DNA of 64,000 nt from Massilia forsythiae (lineage in GTDB: Bacteria; Pseudomonadota; Gammaproteobacteria; Burkholderiales; Burkholderiaceae_D). The position numbers and the translations under genes are program-made. The stretch covers positions 5,022,001 through 5,086,000 of the forward strand of contig NZ_CP051685.1 in NCBI RefSeq assembly GCF_012849555.1. The letters run 5' to 3'. The notes below the pieces were generated by a model, which saw nothing but the letters and a program-made list of their open reading frames with translations, ran no database searches and was not told the origin of the DNA. Below, one piece after another: positions 20,240-29,287 of this stretch (positions within the stretch are counted from its first letter, which is position 1; every line of letters begins with the position of its first letter).

Positions 20240-22483
20240 ATGAAAACCCAACTGTTGCAAGATATCGACGAAAACGGCTCGGCGGCGAAGCGGCGGCTGC
20301 CGTCCCTGCCGGCCTTGCCGACGCCCGGCGCGCCCGCGTCGCGCGCGGCGCCCGACCCGGCGGCTTCCGCGGCGGCGCTGCCGCAGGCGCCGGCGCCGGC
20401 GGAGGGCGCCGGCCTTGCGCCGTTCGCGGCGGCGCCGGACAGCGATTCGTCCGTACCGGCGCAGATCGCCACCACCGCCGGCTGGTTTGCGGCGCCGGTG
20501 CCCGCTCCCGGTGCGCAGCCGTGGGCGGCGCCGCTTGCGGGCGATGTTGCAGAGGCCGGTCTCGGGGGCGTGAACCTGTCCAAGGAGGCATCACCCGTCG
20601 TGGCGGTGCGCGCGCACGGCGCGCCGGCGCCGCGCGACCCGCGCGTCTGGTCGGTGCGCCGGGCGGCAGGCACCGATGGCGCCGGCGATGTGCGGGCGGC
20701 AGGCAGCGGATCGTCCATGCAGGCGCCCGCTGCGCCGAGCGATCTTCCCTGGAACCCGTTGCCGGTCGCGGCGCATGCCGTGGACAATGCCGCGCCGGAG
20801 GACGGGAACGGCATCCATCCCGCCGCATCGACCGGGCACTACCTGAGCAAGACGCCGGAACCCGCATTCCTGTACGACACCGGCGCCGCGCCGCAGCGCG
20901 ATGCCGTGCCGGAAGCGCTGTTCAGCTTCGATCCCGGGGCCGATGCCGCGGCCGGGCTTGCGCTCGAGCACCGTGCCGCACCCGAACCCGTCATCGCGCA
21001 GCAAGCCGGGCCGGCGCCGCATGGCCACGCCGCTATGGACGCCGGCTTCGCGCCGGACGACAGCAGCACCGCGGCAGGCGCCGTCACGCCGCAACCCTTG
21101 TTCAGCTTCGACGCGGATGCGGCCGAGGACATGCACGCTGCGCCGCAGGGCGATCCGCATCTTGCCGGCGATGCCGCCGCGGCAGGACACGCCGCTGCCG
21201 AGCCGTTGTTCACGTTCGAGCCGGACCCCGCGCCGGGCGCCGAATTCGCCCCGCAAGCCGGAATTTCGGCCCGGGCCGGGGCCAGGCCGGAGCCGCGTTT
21301 CGGCTTCGACGCCGCATCCGCAGCGGACGCCGGCGGCGCGCTTGCAGACGAGATGCCGCCTCGGCATCGTCCCGCCCGGGACGACGGCGCCGGCGCTGAC
21401 GGTAGCGATCCGGCGGATGGCGCCGCCACGCCGGCGGTGGCTGCATCCGCGTCCGCGGCGATGGCCGGCGGCATGGCGCCGCCCGCCGCCGAGGCGGCCG
21501 TGGACGGCGCGATGCCGGCGCCCGCAACCGCGGCGCCGCCGGTATCCCAGGACCCCGACTGGCTGGCGGAGCGGCTGCGCGAAGACCTGGCGCTGCGCAG
21601 TGCGCCGGCGCCTGGCGCCTGGAAGCGGCGCACGGCGCTGTGGGGCGTGGCGGGCGTGCTGGTGGCGCTGGCCGGCGCCGGCGGCGTGGCCCTGTACCAG
21701 GATCACCGCACCGACAGCGCCCTGGCGGCAGTGGCGGACAGCAAGCCGGCGGCCCCGGCTGCGGCCCGGGAGCTAGTCGCTGCGGCAGCCCCGGCGACGG
21801 CCGCGGAGCCGGCGCCCGGCCCGAATTCGCCGCTCGGGCCGATGGCCTCGACCATTGCCGGCCGCGCGCCGTCCGACGCGCCCGCCGGCGCCCAGGCCGC
21901 CGCGCCGACGCTGCCGGCCAGCCCGCAAGCGGCCGCCGGCATGGTCGGCGCCCCGGCTGCCGCACCAGCGGCTGCCGACGGTGCAATGACCGTCGCCGCG
22001 CTGGGCGTCGCCGGGCCAGGAAACGCGCCGGCCTCGAAGCCGGCATCGAACGCGGTCTCGCGCAGCGAAGGCGAGCGTGAGAAGGATCGCGCGCGTGAAA
22101 AGGAACGCGAGCGTGAAAAGTCACGCGAGCGCGAGCGCGAGACGGAACGCGAGCACAAGCGCGAAGCCGACGCCAGACGCCAGCGCGAGGCCGGACGCGC
22201 GGCCGAGCGCAAGCAGGAAGCCGCACGCGTGGCCGAACGCAAGCGCGACAGCGAACGCGCGGCCGAGCGCAAACGCGAACGCGAGGCGGCCGGCGCCGCC
22301 CAGCGCAAGCGCGCCGCCAAGGCGGAATCGCGGGCCGCGCCTGCGGTCGCGGCCAAGGAGCCGTCGCCGCGCGAACGGCGCGAAGCGACCCTGCGCCAGT
22401 GCCGCGCGCGCGGCTACAGCGAGCGTCAGTGCATCCGCCGCGGTTGCACCACGACGCGCTACGGCTTCGCCTGCAAGGGCTGA
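20240..22483 (+). CDS. Ala/Pro-rich bitopic membrane protein with charged helix and Cys tail
   Basis: A 747-residue protein of no family I recognise. Residues 1 to about 460 are Ala/Pro/Gly-rich and probably disordered. They contain five spaced F-x-[FY]-[DE] motifs (AFLYD, ALFSFD, PLFSFD, PLFTFE, RFGFD, about 209-357). One membrane segment follows (ALWGVAGVLVALAGAGG, about 466-488), then another Ala/Pro stretch. About 608-705 is an extremely charged Arg/Glu/Lys run (EREKDRAREKEREREK and similar) that should form a single rigid alpha-helix. The last 30 residues hold four cysteines (RQCRARGYSERQC, then CTTTRYGFACKG), suitable for two disulfides. The frame is intact and codon use matches the genome. 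The predicted topology is cytoplasmic N-terminus and periplasmic helix and tail. The ATG at 20240 has a weak ribosome binding site. Confidence 0.75.
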   Translation: MKTQLLQDIDENGSAAKRRLPSLPALPTPGAPASRAAPDPAASAAALPQAPAPAEGAGLAPFAAAPDSDSSVPAQIATTAGWFAAPVPAPGAQPWAAPLAGDVAEAGLGGVNLSKEASPVVAVRAHGAPAPRDPRVWSVRRAAGTDGAGDVRAAGSGSSMQAPAAPSDLPWNPLPVAAHAVDNAAPEDGNGIHPAASTGHYLSKTPEPAFLYDTGAAPQRDAVPEALFSFDPGADAAAGLALEHRAAPEPVIAQQAGPAPHGHAAMDAGFAPDDSSTAAGAVTPQPLFSFDADAAEDMHAAPQGDPHLAGDAAAAGHAAAEPLFTFEPDPAPGAEFAPQAGISARAGARPEPRFGFDAASAADAGGALADEMPPRHRPARDDGAGADGSDPADGAATPAVAASASAAMAGGMAPPAAEAAVDGAMPAPATAAPPVSQDPDWLAERLREDLALRSAPAPGAWKRRTALWGVAGVLVALAGAGGVALYQDHRTDSALAAVADSKPAAPAAARELVAAAAPATAAEPAPGPNSPLGPMASTIAGRAPSDAPAGAQAAAPTLPASPQAAAGMVGAPAAAPAAADGAMTVAALGVAGPGNAPASKPASNAVSRSEGEREKDRAREKEREREKSRERERETEREHKREADARRQREAGRAAERKQEAARVAERKRDSERAAERKREREAAGAAQRKRAAKAESRAAPAVAAKEPSPRERREATLRQCRARGYSERQCIRRGCTTTRYGFACKG

Positions 22484-22526
22484 CGACGGCTCGACGCAGC
22501 CCGGGAAACAGGCTGTGCGCGCGCCG

Positions 22527-23153
22527 TCATGGCGCGCCCGTGCCGGTGCCGGCGTCCTTTCTGCGCTGCTGGTCGATCAGGCGATGGCAGCGCTGCAGCG
22601 CGCCGTGCCAGGCGGCAGGCGCCGGCTGTACCGACTCTGGATACACGTCGGACTGGCGCAGCTTCAGCACGTCGTGGTCGATGAAGGCGTAGCGCCGGAA
22701 CAGCGCCACGTCGGTGCCGGAGTCGCCGGTCACGAAACCATACATCGATTGCCGGCAATGCAAGCCGTCGCCCAGGTCCGCTTCGGCGGTTGAATTGCCG
22801 TCGAACAGCAGCGTCAAGACCAGCCATAGCGAGGCCAGCAGCCACACGCACGCACACAGGATGCCGGCGCCGGCGCCGAGCAGGCGCGGCCGCAGTGAAA
22901 AGGGCAGCAGCGCAACGAAACCGGACGCAATCCACGCCAGCCAAAGCGCGCCCAGGTTCGCCATGCGGTCGGCGAGCGACCATCCCTGCCAGGCGCACAG
23001 CACTGCCGCCGCCACCAGCATGCTCGCGCCGAGATGGGCGCGCGCCGCACGCCAGGCCGCGCCGCCGGGTTCGCGCTGGCGCATGAGCAGCCATGGCGCG
23101 CACAGCGCAACCAGGGCGCCGGCGGCAAGCAGGACGACAAGGGAAGTGGGCAT
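22527..23153 (-). CDS. Small integral membrane protein, function unknown
   Basis: A 208-residue protein with four likely membrane segments in the first 135 residues, followed by a soluble C-terminal part containing CRQSMYGFVTGDSGTDVALF and a run of charged residues. I do not recognise the family. The ATG at 23153 (MPTSLVVLLAAG) is chosen because it begins directly with the first membrane helix and has GGAA upstream; an ATG at 23189 would add 12 residues. It converges with the Ala-rich membrane protein, 43 bases between stops, and lies downstream of the P450 side on the other strand. Confidence 0.68.
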   Translation of the reverse strand: MPTSLVVLLAAGALVALCAPWLLMRQREPGGAAWRAARAHLGASMLVAAAVLCAWQGWSLADRMANLGALWLAWIASGFVALLPFSLRPRLLGAGAGILCACVWLLASLWLVLTLLFDGNSTAEADLGDGLHCRQSMYGFVTGDSGTDVALFRRYAFIDHDVLKLRQSDVYPESVQPAPAAWHGALQRCHRLIDQQRRKDAGTGTGAP

Positions 23154-23264
23154 GCGGATCGTTTCCGGTGGCAGGTCGTATTGCGGCATGATACGCACTC
23201 CGGACCCGGCAATCGTCACGCATTGTCACCGCCGGCCGGCCGCCGCCGGGCGCCGGCCGGGCCT

Positions 23265-24683
23265 TCAGCCGCGCAGCCGCAGGCGCATGCGCAGCGTTTC
23301 CGGCTCCATCACGAAGCCCATCTTTTCGTCCGGTTCGCCGCCATGCCCGGTCGCCACGTCGGCGATGTCGAAGCGCGCCAGCAGCATCGCCATCGCCACC
23401 TTGATTTCCAGGAGCGCCAGGTAACGCCCCGGGCAGGTGCGCGGGCCGGCGCCGAACGGCATCGACGCCTTCTTGCTGACCGCGTCGTCGAGCCAGCGCT
23501 GCGGATCGAAGGCGGCGGCATCGGCGAAGCTGGCGTCGTCCAGGCTGCCGGCGCGCATCACGCACCAGACGATGGTCCCCCTGGTCACCTGCACGTCGCC
23601 GACCACGGTGTCGGCCAGCGCCTCCAGCGGGATGAAGGCGGCCGGCGGCTTCAGGCGCAGTGCCTCGTGCGCGCAGGCCTCGACGAAATCGAGCCGGTCG
23701 ACCTGCTCGATGGCGAGCGTGTCCAGGTCGGGCGCGACCGCCAGCACTTCCGCGCGCGCCCGCGCCAGCGCCTGCGGATGGCGGTGCAGCAGCCAGATCA
23801 GCCAGGCCAGGCTGTTGGACGTGGTGTCCTCTCCGGCCAGCAGCATGGTCAGCACGTTGCCCGCCACGTCGCGTTCGCTGACGCCGCTGCCTTCCTGGGC
23901 GGCCGCCGCCAGCATCGCTTCGAGCATGTTGCGCGGCTGTGCGGCAGGCGCCGCCTCCTGGCGCATGCGTGCCGCCGCTTGCGCGACCAGCGCGTCCACT
24001 GCCGTGCGCGTGGCGGCGACGCTGCGTTCCAGGTCGCGGTCGCGCGGCAACTTGAGGTAGCGCCAGTACGGGAACGGCGCCAGGCTGCGCCGCGCCACCG
24101 CCGGCAGGATGCGGTCCAGGTGGCGCTGGATCGCGTTGTCGCCATGCTCGATGGTGTTCACGTCGCTGCCGAAGGCCAGGCCGGCGACGATGTCGACCGT
24201 GTACAGGCGCAGCTCGGCGCCCAGGTCGATGCGGCGTCCGCTGCGGGCGGCGTCTTCCCAGCGCCGCCGCAGGCGCCGGGCGACCTCCACCAGCGACGGA
24301 AAATATGCCTTGACCGCCTGCGGCGCAAAGGCTTGCATCACCATGCGGCGCTGGTTGCGCCAGGCGGCGCCTTCCGCTTCGAACACGCCGGGCGGCATGC
24401 CCATTTCGGAAGCCACTTCGGTCGTGATGGCCGGCCGCCGGAAGGTCGCCGGGCGCTCGCGCAGCACCTGGGCGATCAGCTCGCTGTCCGCCACCGCCAG
24501 CAGGTCGCCGCGCGGAAAGGACACGCGGAACAGCGGCCCATACTGGCGGCTCCAGTCTTCCATGGTGCGGTGCACGCGCGCGCGGTCCATCTGCAGCAGG
24601 TTGCCGAACAGGGGCGCGGGACGCGGTCCCGGCAGGTCGGCCAGCAGGCGCGGGCCGGCGAACGCGATCGTGGTGTCTGGCAT
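23265..24683 (-). CDS. Cytochrome P450
   Basis: A 472-residue P450 monooxygenase. It has the I-helix oxygen-activation motif AGEDTTSNS, the K-helix E-x-x-R (EALRLKP) and the haem loop FGAGPRTCPGRYLA with the thiolate ligand C417. The N-terminus (LADLPGPRPAPLFGNLLQ) carries the proline-rich region but no membrane anchor, so the enzyme is soluble. The ATG at 24683 has GAGGAG 6 bases upstream. No ferredoxin or reductase gene is adjacent, so electrons must come from elsewhere. It is divergent from an AraC-type regulator across a tandem repeat, which suggests inducible expression. The substrate is unknown; the sequence resembles the CYP102/CYP4-like group rather than typical camphor-type enzymes. 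Confidence 0.92.
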   Translation of the reverse strand: MPDTTIAFAGPRLLADLPGPRPAPLFGNLLQMDRARVHRTMEDWSRQYGPLFRVSFPRGDLLAVADSELIAQVLRERPATFRRPAITTEVASEMGMPPGVFEAEGAAWRNQRRMVMQAFAPQAVKAYFPSLVEVARRLRRRWEDAARSGRRIDLGAELRLYTVDIVAGLAFGSDVNTIEHGDNAIQRHLDRILPAVARRSLAPFPYWRYLKLPRDRDLERSVAATRTAVDALVAQAAARMRQEAAPAAQPRNMLEAMLAAAAQEGSGVSERDVAGNVLTMLLAGEDTTSNSLAWLIWLLHRHPQALARARAEVLAVAPDLDTLAIEQVDRLDFVEACAHEALRLKPPAAFIPLEALADTVVGDVQVTRGTIVWCVMRAGSLDDASFADAAAFDPQRWLDDAVSKKASMPFGAGPRTCPGRYLALLEIKVAMAMLLARFDIADVATGHGGEPDEKMGFVMEPETLRMRLRLRG

Positions 24684-24749
24684 GGGGTACTCCTCGGTTG
24701 GAACGATGTGCGTGCAGTGTGACCCCGCGCGCGCCGCCTGTCTTGAACG

Positions 24750-24779
24750 TTTGCGACATGCGCGTTTGCGACATGCGCG
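24750..24779. promoter_or_regulatory. Perfect tandem 15-bp repeat in the P450/AraC promoter
   Basis: TTTGCGACATGCGCG occurs twice head to tail with no mismatch, in the 139-base gap between the divergent P450 and AraC genes. AraC-family regulators bind direct repeats, so this is the best candidate for the regulator's site. Confidence 0.55.
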
Positions 24780-24822
24780 TCGGCGTCGCTACAATGAGGC
24801 CATGCCCGAACCGAGGAACGCG

Positions 24823-25704
24823 ATGCCCACTGCCAGCCCGTCCGCCATCCCCGAGCGCGCCCCGGCGCGCCCGACCGCGCGCCTGATCGCCCCGCAGCGC
24901 GCGCTGGCCTCATGCGTGGCAGCCTACGTAGCGCGCAGCACGCTCGGCAGCGCCGGGCCGGCCTTCAATCGCTACCCGGCCACGCCCCTGTGCGGCGTGT
25001 GCTGGCTGCTGGATGGCCCGACTGCCGCGGTCGAGGAGGGCGTGGTGTCGCAGGCAGTGGTGGCGCAGGCCGGCGAGGCCGTCTTCAGCGGCCCCCAGCC
25101 GCAGCCGTGGGCGACCTGGAACGCCGGTCCGGCGCGCTTCTTCGTCGCGCTGTTCTACCCGGACGCGCTGCACGCGCTGGCCGGGATCGACCTGCCGGCG
25201 TGCGTCGGCAAGCTGCTGCCGGCCGGCGCGGTGCTGGGCGCGCCCTGGCAGGACCTGACGGCGGCGCTGATGGCCGCCGCCGGCGACGCCGAGCGCGCCG
25301 CCCTGGTGGACGCCTTCCTGGCGCCGCGCTGGCAAGCGGCGCGCGGCCGCGCCGGCATCGAGCGCGGCGTGCTGGGCGACTGGGCGCGCCGGCTGGCGCT
25401 GCAGGCGGCCACCAGCGGCGCCGGGCGCGGCGTGCGCGTGGCCGAGCGCCGCATCAAGGCCTGGGCCGGGTTGCCGATGCGCACGCTGCAGCGCATGGGA
25501 CGCGCCGAGCAGGCGCTGCTGGCCGCGCGCGCCGGCCAGGCCGGCGGCAAGATCTCGTGGAGCGGCGTGGCGGCCGATACCGGCTACGCCGACCAGGCGC
25601 ACCTGACGCGCGAGGCGCGCGCCATGAGCGGCCTGTCGCCGACCGCGCTGGCCCGCGCGATCGAGCACGACGACAGCTACTGGATGTACCGCATCTGGTC
25701 GTGA
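24823..25704 (+). CDS. AraC-family transcriptional regulator
   Basis: A 293-residue regulator. The first 150 residues form a sensor region of the kind often paired with AraC helix-turn-helix domains (PQRALASCVAAYVARST near the start). The C-terminal domain carries two helix-turn-helix units, the second visible as WSGVAADTGYADQAHLTREA followed by the family signature GLSPTALAR. The ATG at 24823 has GAGGAA upstream at good distance; an ATG at 24802 would add 7 residues, but its GAGG is too close. Divergence from the P450 and the tandem repeat between them suggest it controls the P450. Confidence 0.82.
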   Translation: MPTASPSAIPERAPARPTARLIAPQRALASCVAAYVARSTLGSAGPAFNRYPATPLCGVCWLLDGPTAAVEEGVVSQAVVAQAGEAVFSGPQPQPWATWNAGPARFFVALFYPDALHALAGIDLPACVGKLLPAGAVLGAPWQDLTAALMAAAGDAERAALVDAFLAPRWQAARGRAGIERGVLGDWARRLALQAATSGAGRGVRVAERRIKAWAGLPMRTLQRMGRAEQALLAARAGQAGGKISWSGVAADTGYADQAHLTREARAMSGLSPTALARAIEHDDSYWMYRIWS

Positions 25705-25838
25705 GCGGCGCCGGCGCGCATTGCCCGCGCGCCGGCTCGCGTGCATGCATGCATGCGCGTACGAGGGCAACGCCTGCCGAGCGCCGATCCGCCGCACCGC
25801 TTAGAATGGCGCTTTCCGCACGCTTCCCAGGACCGACC

Positions 25839-26390
25839 ATGAGCACTTCCCTGTACGACATCCCACTCAAGAAAATCGACGGCAGCGACACCACGCTGGC
25901 CGAATACCGCGGCAAGGTAGTGCTGGTGGTCAACGTCGCCTCGCAATGCGGCCTGACCCCGCAGTACGAAGGCCTGGAAGCGGCCTACGCGCGCCTGCGC
26001 GAGCGCGGCATGGTGGTGCTGGGCTTCCCCTCCAACGACTTCGCCGGCCAGGAACCGGGCAGCGAGGAGTCGATCGCCGCGTTCTGCCGCGGCACCTTCG
26101 GCGTGCAGTTCCCGATGTTCGCCAAGGTCAACGTCAACAGCGCCCCGCGCCATCCGCTGTACGCGGCGCTGATCGAAGCCATGCCGCGGATGCAGCCGAA
26201 TCCGGACGGCACCCTGCTGGCCAAGCTGGAGCAGCACGGCCTGGCGCCCAGGCAAGAAGGCGACGTGGCCTGGAATTTCGAGAAATTCCTGATCGGCCGC
26301 GACGGCCGCGTGGTCGGCCGCTTCGCGCCGGACGTCACGGTCGACAGCCCGCAGCTGGTGCAGGCGATCGAGGCGGCGCTGGCGGATTGA
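25839..26390 (+). CDS. Glutathione peroxidase family protein
   Basis: A 183-residue peroxidase (thioredoxin fold). The peroxidatic residue is C37 in NVASQCGLT, a cysteine rather than selenocysteine. The catalytic partners are the glutamine of FPSNDFAGQEPG and the tryptophan of VAWNFEKF. A second cysteine in AAFCRGTFGVQFP sits where thioredoxin-dependent members keep their resolving cysteine, so the reductant may be thioredoxin rather than glutathione. The protein has no signal peptide and is likely cytoplasmic. The ATG at 25839 has AGGA 6 bases upstream. A palindromic repeat begins only 4 bases after the stop. Confidence 0.92.
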   Translation: MSTSLYDIPLKKIDGSDTTLAEYRGKVVLVVNVASQCGLTPQYEGLEAAYARLRERGMVVLGFPSNDFAGQEPGSEESIAAFCRGTFGVQFPMFAKVNVNSAPRHPLYAALIEAMPRMQPNPDGTLLAKLEQHGLAPRQEGDVAWNFEKFLIGRDGRVVGRFAPDVTVDSPQLVQAIEAALAD

Positions 26391-26394
26391 CCCC

Positions 26395-26532
26395 GTCGTC
26401 CCCGCGAAGGCGGGGACCCATTCTGAGTATCCGAAGTTGGTATTTTTGAAGCGCCCGAGTTGTTTCTAGTGCACCGAACTTTGTTGCTCAGTATGGGTCC
26501 CCGCCAAGGGGGCCGCCGAGGCCGGGGACGAC
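26395..26532. repeat. Paired palindromic (REP/BIME-like) repeat, locus 2
   Basis: An inverted pair of GTCGTCCCCGCGAAGGCGGG units, starting 4 bases after the glutathione peroxidase stop. The spacer matches that of the 2539 locus over much of its length. The right-hand hairpin is altered: its loop holds an extra AAGGGGGCCGCCGAGGC-like segment. The remaining bases to 26594 show nothing else. Confidence 0.75.
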
Positions 26533-26594
26533 GAGTGATGGGCTATGGCAGCGGTTATCCCGGGCACGCGTGCGCGGATGTGGGAAAGACAGCC

Positions 26595-26861
26595 TCAACG
26601 CCGCCCCGACAGATATCGCACCCCCTGCGGCCCATAGCTTTCCGCGTGCGGTTCGTCGCGCTGCAGGTGGAACACGTCGCCCGGCCCGTAGCGGCGCTCC
26701 CGGCCGCCGGTGACGATGCGGATCTCGCCCGCCAAAATCAGCGCCTTGGCCTCGAACGGATGCGCGTGCGCGTCCAGGCGGCCGTCCGGTTCGCGTTCGA
26801 CCGTGACCGGTGCGGCGAAACCTTCGCGTTGCAGGAGTTCGATGAAGGCCTGGTGTTCCAT
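26595..26861 (-). CDS. Cupin-domain protein
   Basis: An 88-residue single-domain cupin. The two metal-binding motifs are visible: HAHPFEAKALILAGEIRI (two histidines and the glutamate) and GDVFHLQRDEPHAE (the last histidine). Small free-standing cupins bind a metal or a small ligand, and many have no known role. The ATG at 26861 gives the compact domain. The longer open frame to 26936 adds an Ala/His-rich stretch without a domain. It is divergent from the disrupted flavin reductase gene. Confidence 0.75.
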   Translation of the reverse strand: MEHQAFIELLQREGFAAPVTVEREPDGRLDAHAHPFEAKALILAGEIRIVTGGRERRYGPGDVFHLQRDEPHAESYGPQGVRYLSGRR

Positions 26862-27005
26862 GGTGTGCTCAGGTGACCGATGAGGATGGGCGAGTGTAGC
26901 ACCGGCGCGCGCGGCGTGCAGGCCAGCGGGCCGCAAGCGGCGGCGTGCGATTGCGCCGATAATGGCCGTCCCCGCACACCGCTATCCGCACCGAGAAAGG
27001 CAAGC

Positions 27006-27734
27006 ATGACCCAGCGCGTTCCCGTCGACTTGGCCAAGTCCTACCGTCTCCTCAACCACGGCCCGACCGTGATCGTCAGCAGCGCCCACGGCGGGCGCGC
27101 CAACCTGATGTCGGCCGCGTGGTCGATGCCGCTCGATTTCTCGCCGCCCAAGGTGGCGGTCGTGCTCGACAAGAGCACTGAGAACCTACCTCAGTAGTCC
27201 GGAGTCGCTACTGGCGCGCCTGCCAAACAGGTGCTGCGTTGCTCGTCCTTGCATGGCTCGCCATGCGGCGTCCTCGCGCCTTGCCCCTGCTTGCCATGCA
27301 TCGCCATTAGCTTCCCCCTGCCTACTGAGATAGGTTCTTACACACGCGAACTGGTGGAGGCGTCCGGCAGCTTCGTGCTGGCCGTGCCGTCGCGCGCGAT
27401 GGCGCGCCTCACGCTGGCGGTCGGTTCCGAGTCCGGGCGCGAGACCGACAAGTTCGCCGCGCACGGCATTGCCTGGACGCCGGGCGAGCACACCGGCGGG
27501 CCGCTGGTCGAGGGTTGCCTGGGCTGGCTGGAATGCCGCCTGATCCCGGAGCCGCACATCCAGCAAGCCTACGACCTGTTCCTGGGCGAAGTGGTCGGCG
27601 CCTGGGCCGACCCCACCGTATTCACCGACGGCCACTGGCACATGGAGGAGAGCGGCAAGCGCAGCATCCACTACGTGGCCGGCGGCCATTTTTTCGAGAC
27701 CGGCGTGCCGTTCGAGGTCACGCCGGGACGCTGA
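27006..27734 (+). pseudogene. Flavin reductase-like gene disrupted by a 159-bp insertion
   Basis: The two halves of one flavin reductase-domain (FMN-binding split barrel) protein are separated by an insertion. The first half, 27006-27179, runs MTQRVPVDLAKSYRLLNHGP to VVLDKST (58 codons). The second, 27339-27734, resumes with YTRELVEASGSFVLAVP and ends PFEVTPGR. Joined, they give about 189 residues, the normal size. The insertion length is a multiple of three, but a TAG at 27195 stops translation soon after it begins. The ATG at 27006 has AAAGG upstream. The remaining codons show no other damage, so the disruption looks recent. The intact protein would have used a reduced flavin or FMN; its partner is unknown. 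Confidence 0.85.
27180..27338. mobile_element. MITE-like element inside the flavin reductase gene
   Basis: A 159-bp insertion bounded by terminal inverted repeats AGAACCTACCTCAGTAG (27181-27197) and CTACTGAGATAGGTTCT (27322-27338), 16 of 17 matching. It encodes no transposase and contains an internal hairpin (GCATGGC-TC-GCCATGC near 27251). The split protein gives the ends independently. No clear target-site duplication is visible. Such elements are usually moved by a transposase elsewhere in the genome; none is in this window. Confidence 0.8.
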
Positions 27735-27752
27735 TGCCAGGACGGGCGCGCC

Positions 27753-29123
27753 TCAGCCGCGCGCCACCGCGGCGCCGCCGCGACGGCCCTCGGCCAGCCG
27801 GTAGCCGAGCGCCAGCAGCGCCAGCCAGGCCGGGATCAGGTACACCGACAGGCGCAGGTCCGGCGTGGCGAACATGATCGCCACGATGCCGGCCAGGTAG
27901 GCCAGGCACAGCCAGTTGGTCAGCGGATGCAGCGGGCTCGGGAACGCGGTCGACTGGCCGGCGGCGCGCTTGGCGGCGCGGAAGCGCAGGTGGCTCCAGC
28001 TGATCATCGCCCAGTTGATCAGCATGCCGGCCACGGCCAGGCCCATCAGGAGGCCGAGCGCCTTGCCCGGCAGCGCATAGTTGATGCCGACGCACAGCGC
28101 GGTGGCGGCGGCCGACACGCCCAGCGACACCAGCGGCACGCCGCGCCGGTTCACCTTCAGCAGCGCGCGCGGCGCATGGCCTTGCGTGGCCAGGCCGTAC
28201 AGCATGCGGCTGTTCGAGTACACGCAGCTGTTGTAGACCGACAGCGCGGCGGTCAGCACCACCAGGTTGAGCGCATGCGCGACGATGCCGGCGTCGAGCG
28301 CCTGGAAGATCAGCACGAACGGGCTGGCACCGGGCACGATCCGGTTCCACGGGTACAGCGAAAGCAGCACCGCCAGCGAGCCGACGTAGAACACCAGGAT
28401 GCGCCACAGCGTCTGGTTGGTGGCGCGCGGGATCGAGCGCGCCGGGTCGGCCGCCTCGGCCGCGGTGATGCCGATGACTTCCAGGCCGCCGAAGGAAAAC
28501 ATGATGATCGCCATCGACATCAGCAAGCCCTTGACGCCGTGGGCGAAGAAGCCGCCGTGCTGCCACAGGTTGGCCACCGTCGCCTGCGGGCCGGCGCCGC
28601 CGGTGGCCAGCAGGAAAGCGCCGTAGACGATCATCGCGACCACCGCCGCCACCTTGACCACCGAGAACCAGAATTCGCTCTCGCCGAAGGCGCGCACGTT
28701 GATCAGGCTGATGCCGTTGGCCAGCACGAAGCAGCCCAGCGCCGACACCCAGGGCGGCACCTGCGGCCACCAGTACTGTACGTAGATGCCGACCGCGGAC
28801 AGTTCCGCCATGCTGACCAGCACGTACAGCACCCAGTAGTTCCAGCCCGAGACGAAGCCGGCGAAGCGGCCGCCGTACTTGTCGGCGAAGTGGCCGAAGG
28901 AGCCGGCCACCGGCTCGTCGACCATCATCTCACTCAGCTGGCGCATGATCAAGAAGGCGACCAGGCCGGCCACCGCGTAGCCCAGCACCACCGACGGGCC
29001 GGCCAGGCGCACGCTGTCGGCCACGCTGAGGAACAGGCCGGTGCCGATGGCGCCGCCCAGGGCGATCAGCTGGATGTGCCGGCTTTTCAGGCCGCGGTGG
29101 AGTCGGTTGTCGTCGGACGTCAT
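27753..29123 (-). CDS. APC-family amino-acid permease
   Basis: A 456-residue inner-membrane protein with about 12 helices. The N-terminus (LHRGLKSRHIQLIALGGAIG, then TGLFL) is the signature of the AroP/PheP/ProY/LysP subfamily of amino acid:proton symporters, with EPVAGSFGHFA in helix 3. The precise amino acid cannot be told; aromatic, proline or GABA permeases look alike here. The ATG at 29123 (MTSDDNR) is preferred over a TTG 30 bases upstream that lacks a ribosome binding site. It stands alone. Confidence 0.87.
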   Translation of the reverse strand: MTSDDNRLHRGLKSRHIQLIALGGAIGTGLFLSVADSVRLAGPSVVLGYAVAGLVAFLIMRQLSEMMVDEPVAGSFGHFADKYGGRFAGFVSGWNYWVLYVLVSMAELSAVGIYVQYWWPQVPPWVSALGCFVLANGISLINVRAFGESEFWFSVVKVAAVVAMIVYGAFLLATGGAGPQATVANLWQHGGFFAHGVKGLLMSMAIIMFSFGGLEVIGITAAEAADPARSIPRATNQTLWRILVFYVGSLAVLLSLYPWNRIVPGASPFVLIFQALDAGIVAHALNLVVLTAALSVYNSCVYSNSRMLYGLATQGHAPRALLKVNRRGVPLVSLGVSAAATALCVGINYALPGKALGLLMGLAVAGMLINWAMISWSHLRFRAAKRAAGQSTAFPSPLHPLTNWLCLAYLAGIVAIMFATPDLRLSVYLIPAWLALLALGYRLAEGRRGGAAVARG

Positions 29124-29287
29124 GGAGCGCTTGTTCTTGCCAAAAAAGAACAAGGATTTTAATCGAAACGGGCGCCCCGAAGCGTGGTCCGGCCGTTTTA
29201 CTTTAATTTACACAAAGAATTTCGCACTCGCTGCGAGCAGCCTGTAACATCCTTGGCATTTTGACCGACCACCATAACCAGAAAGTC

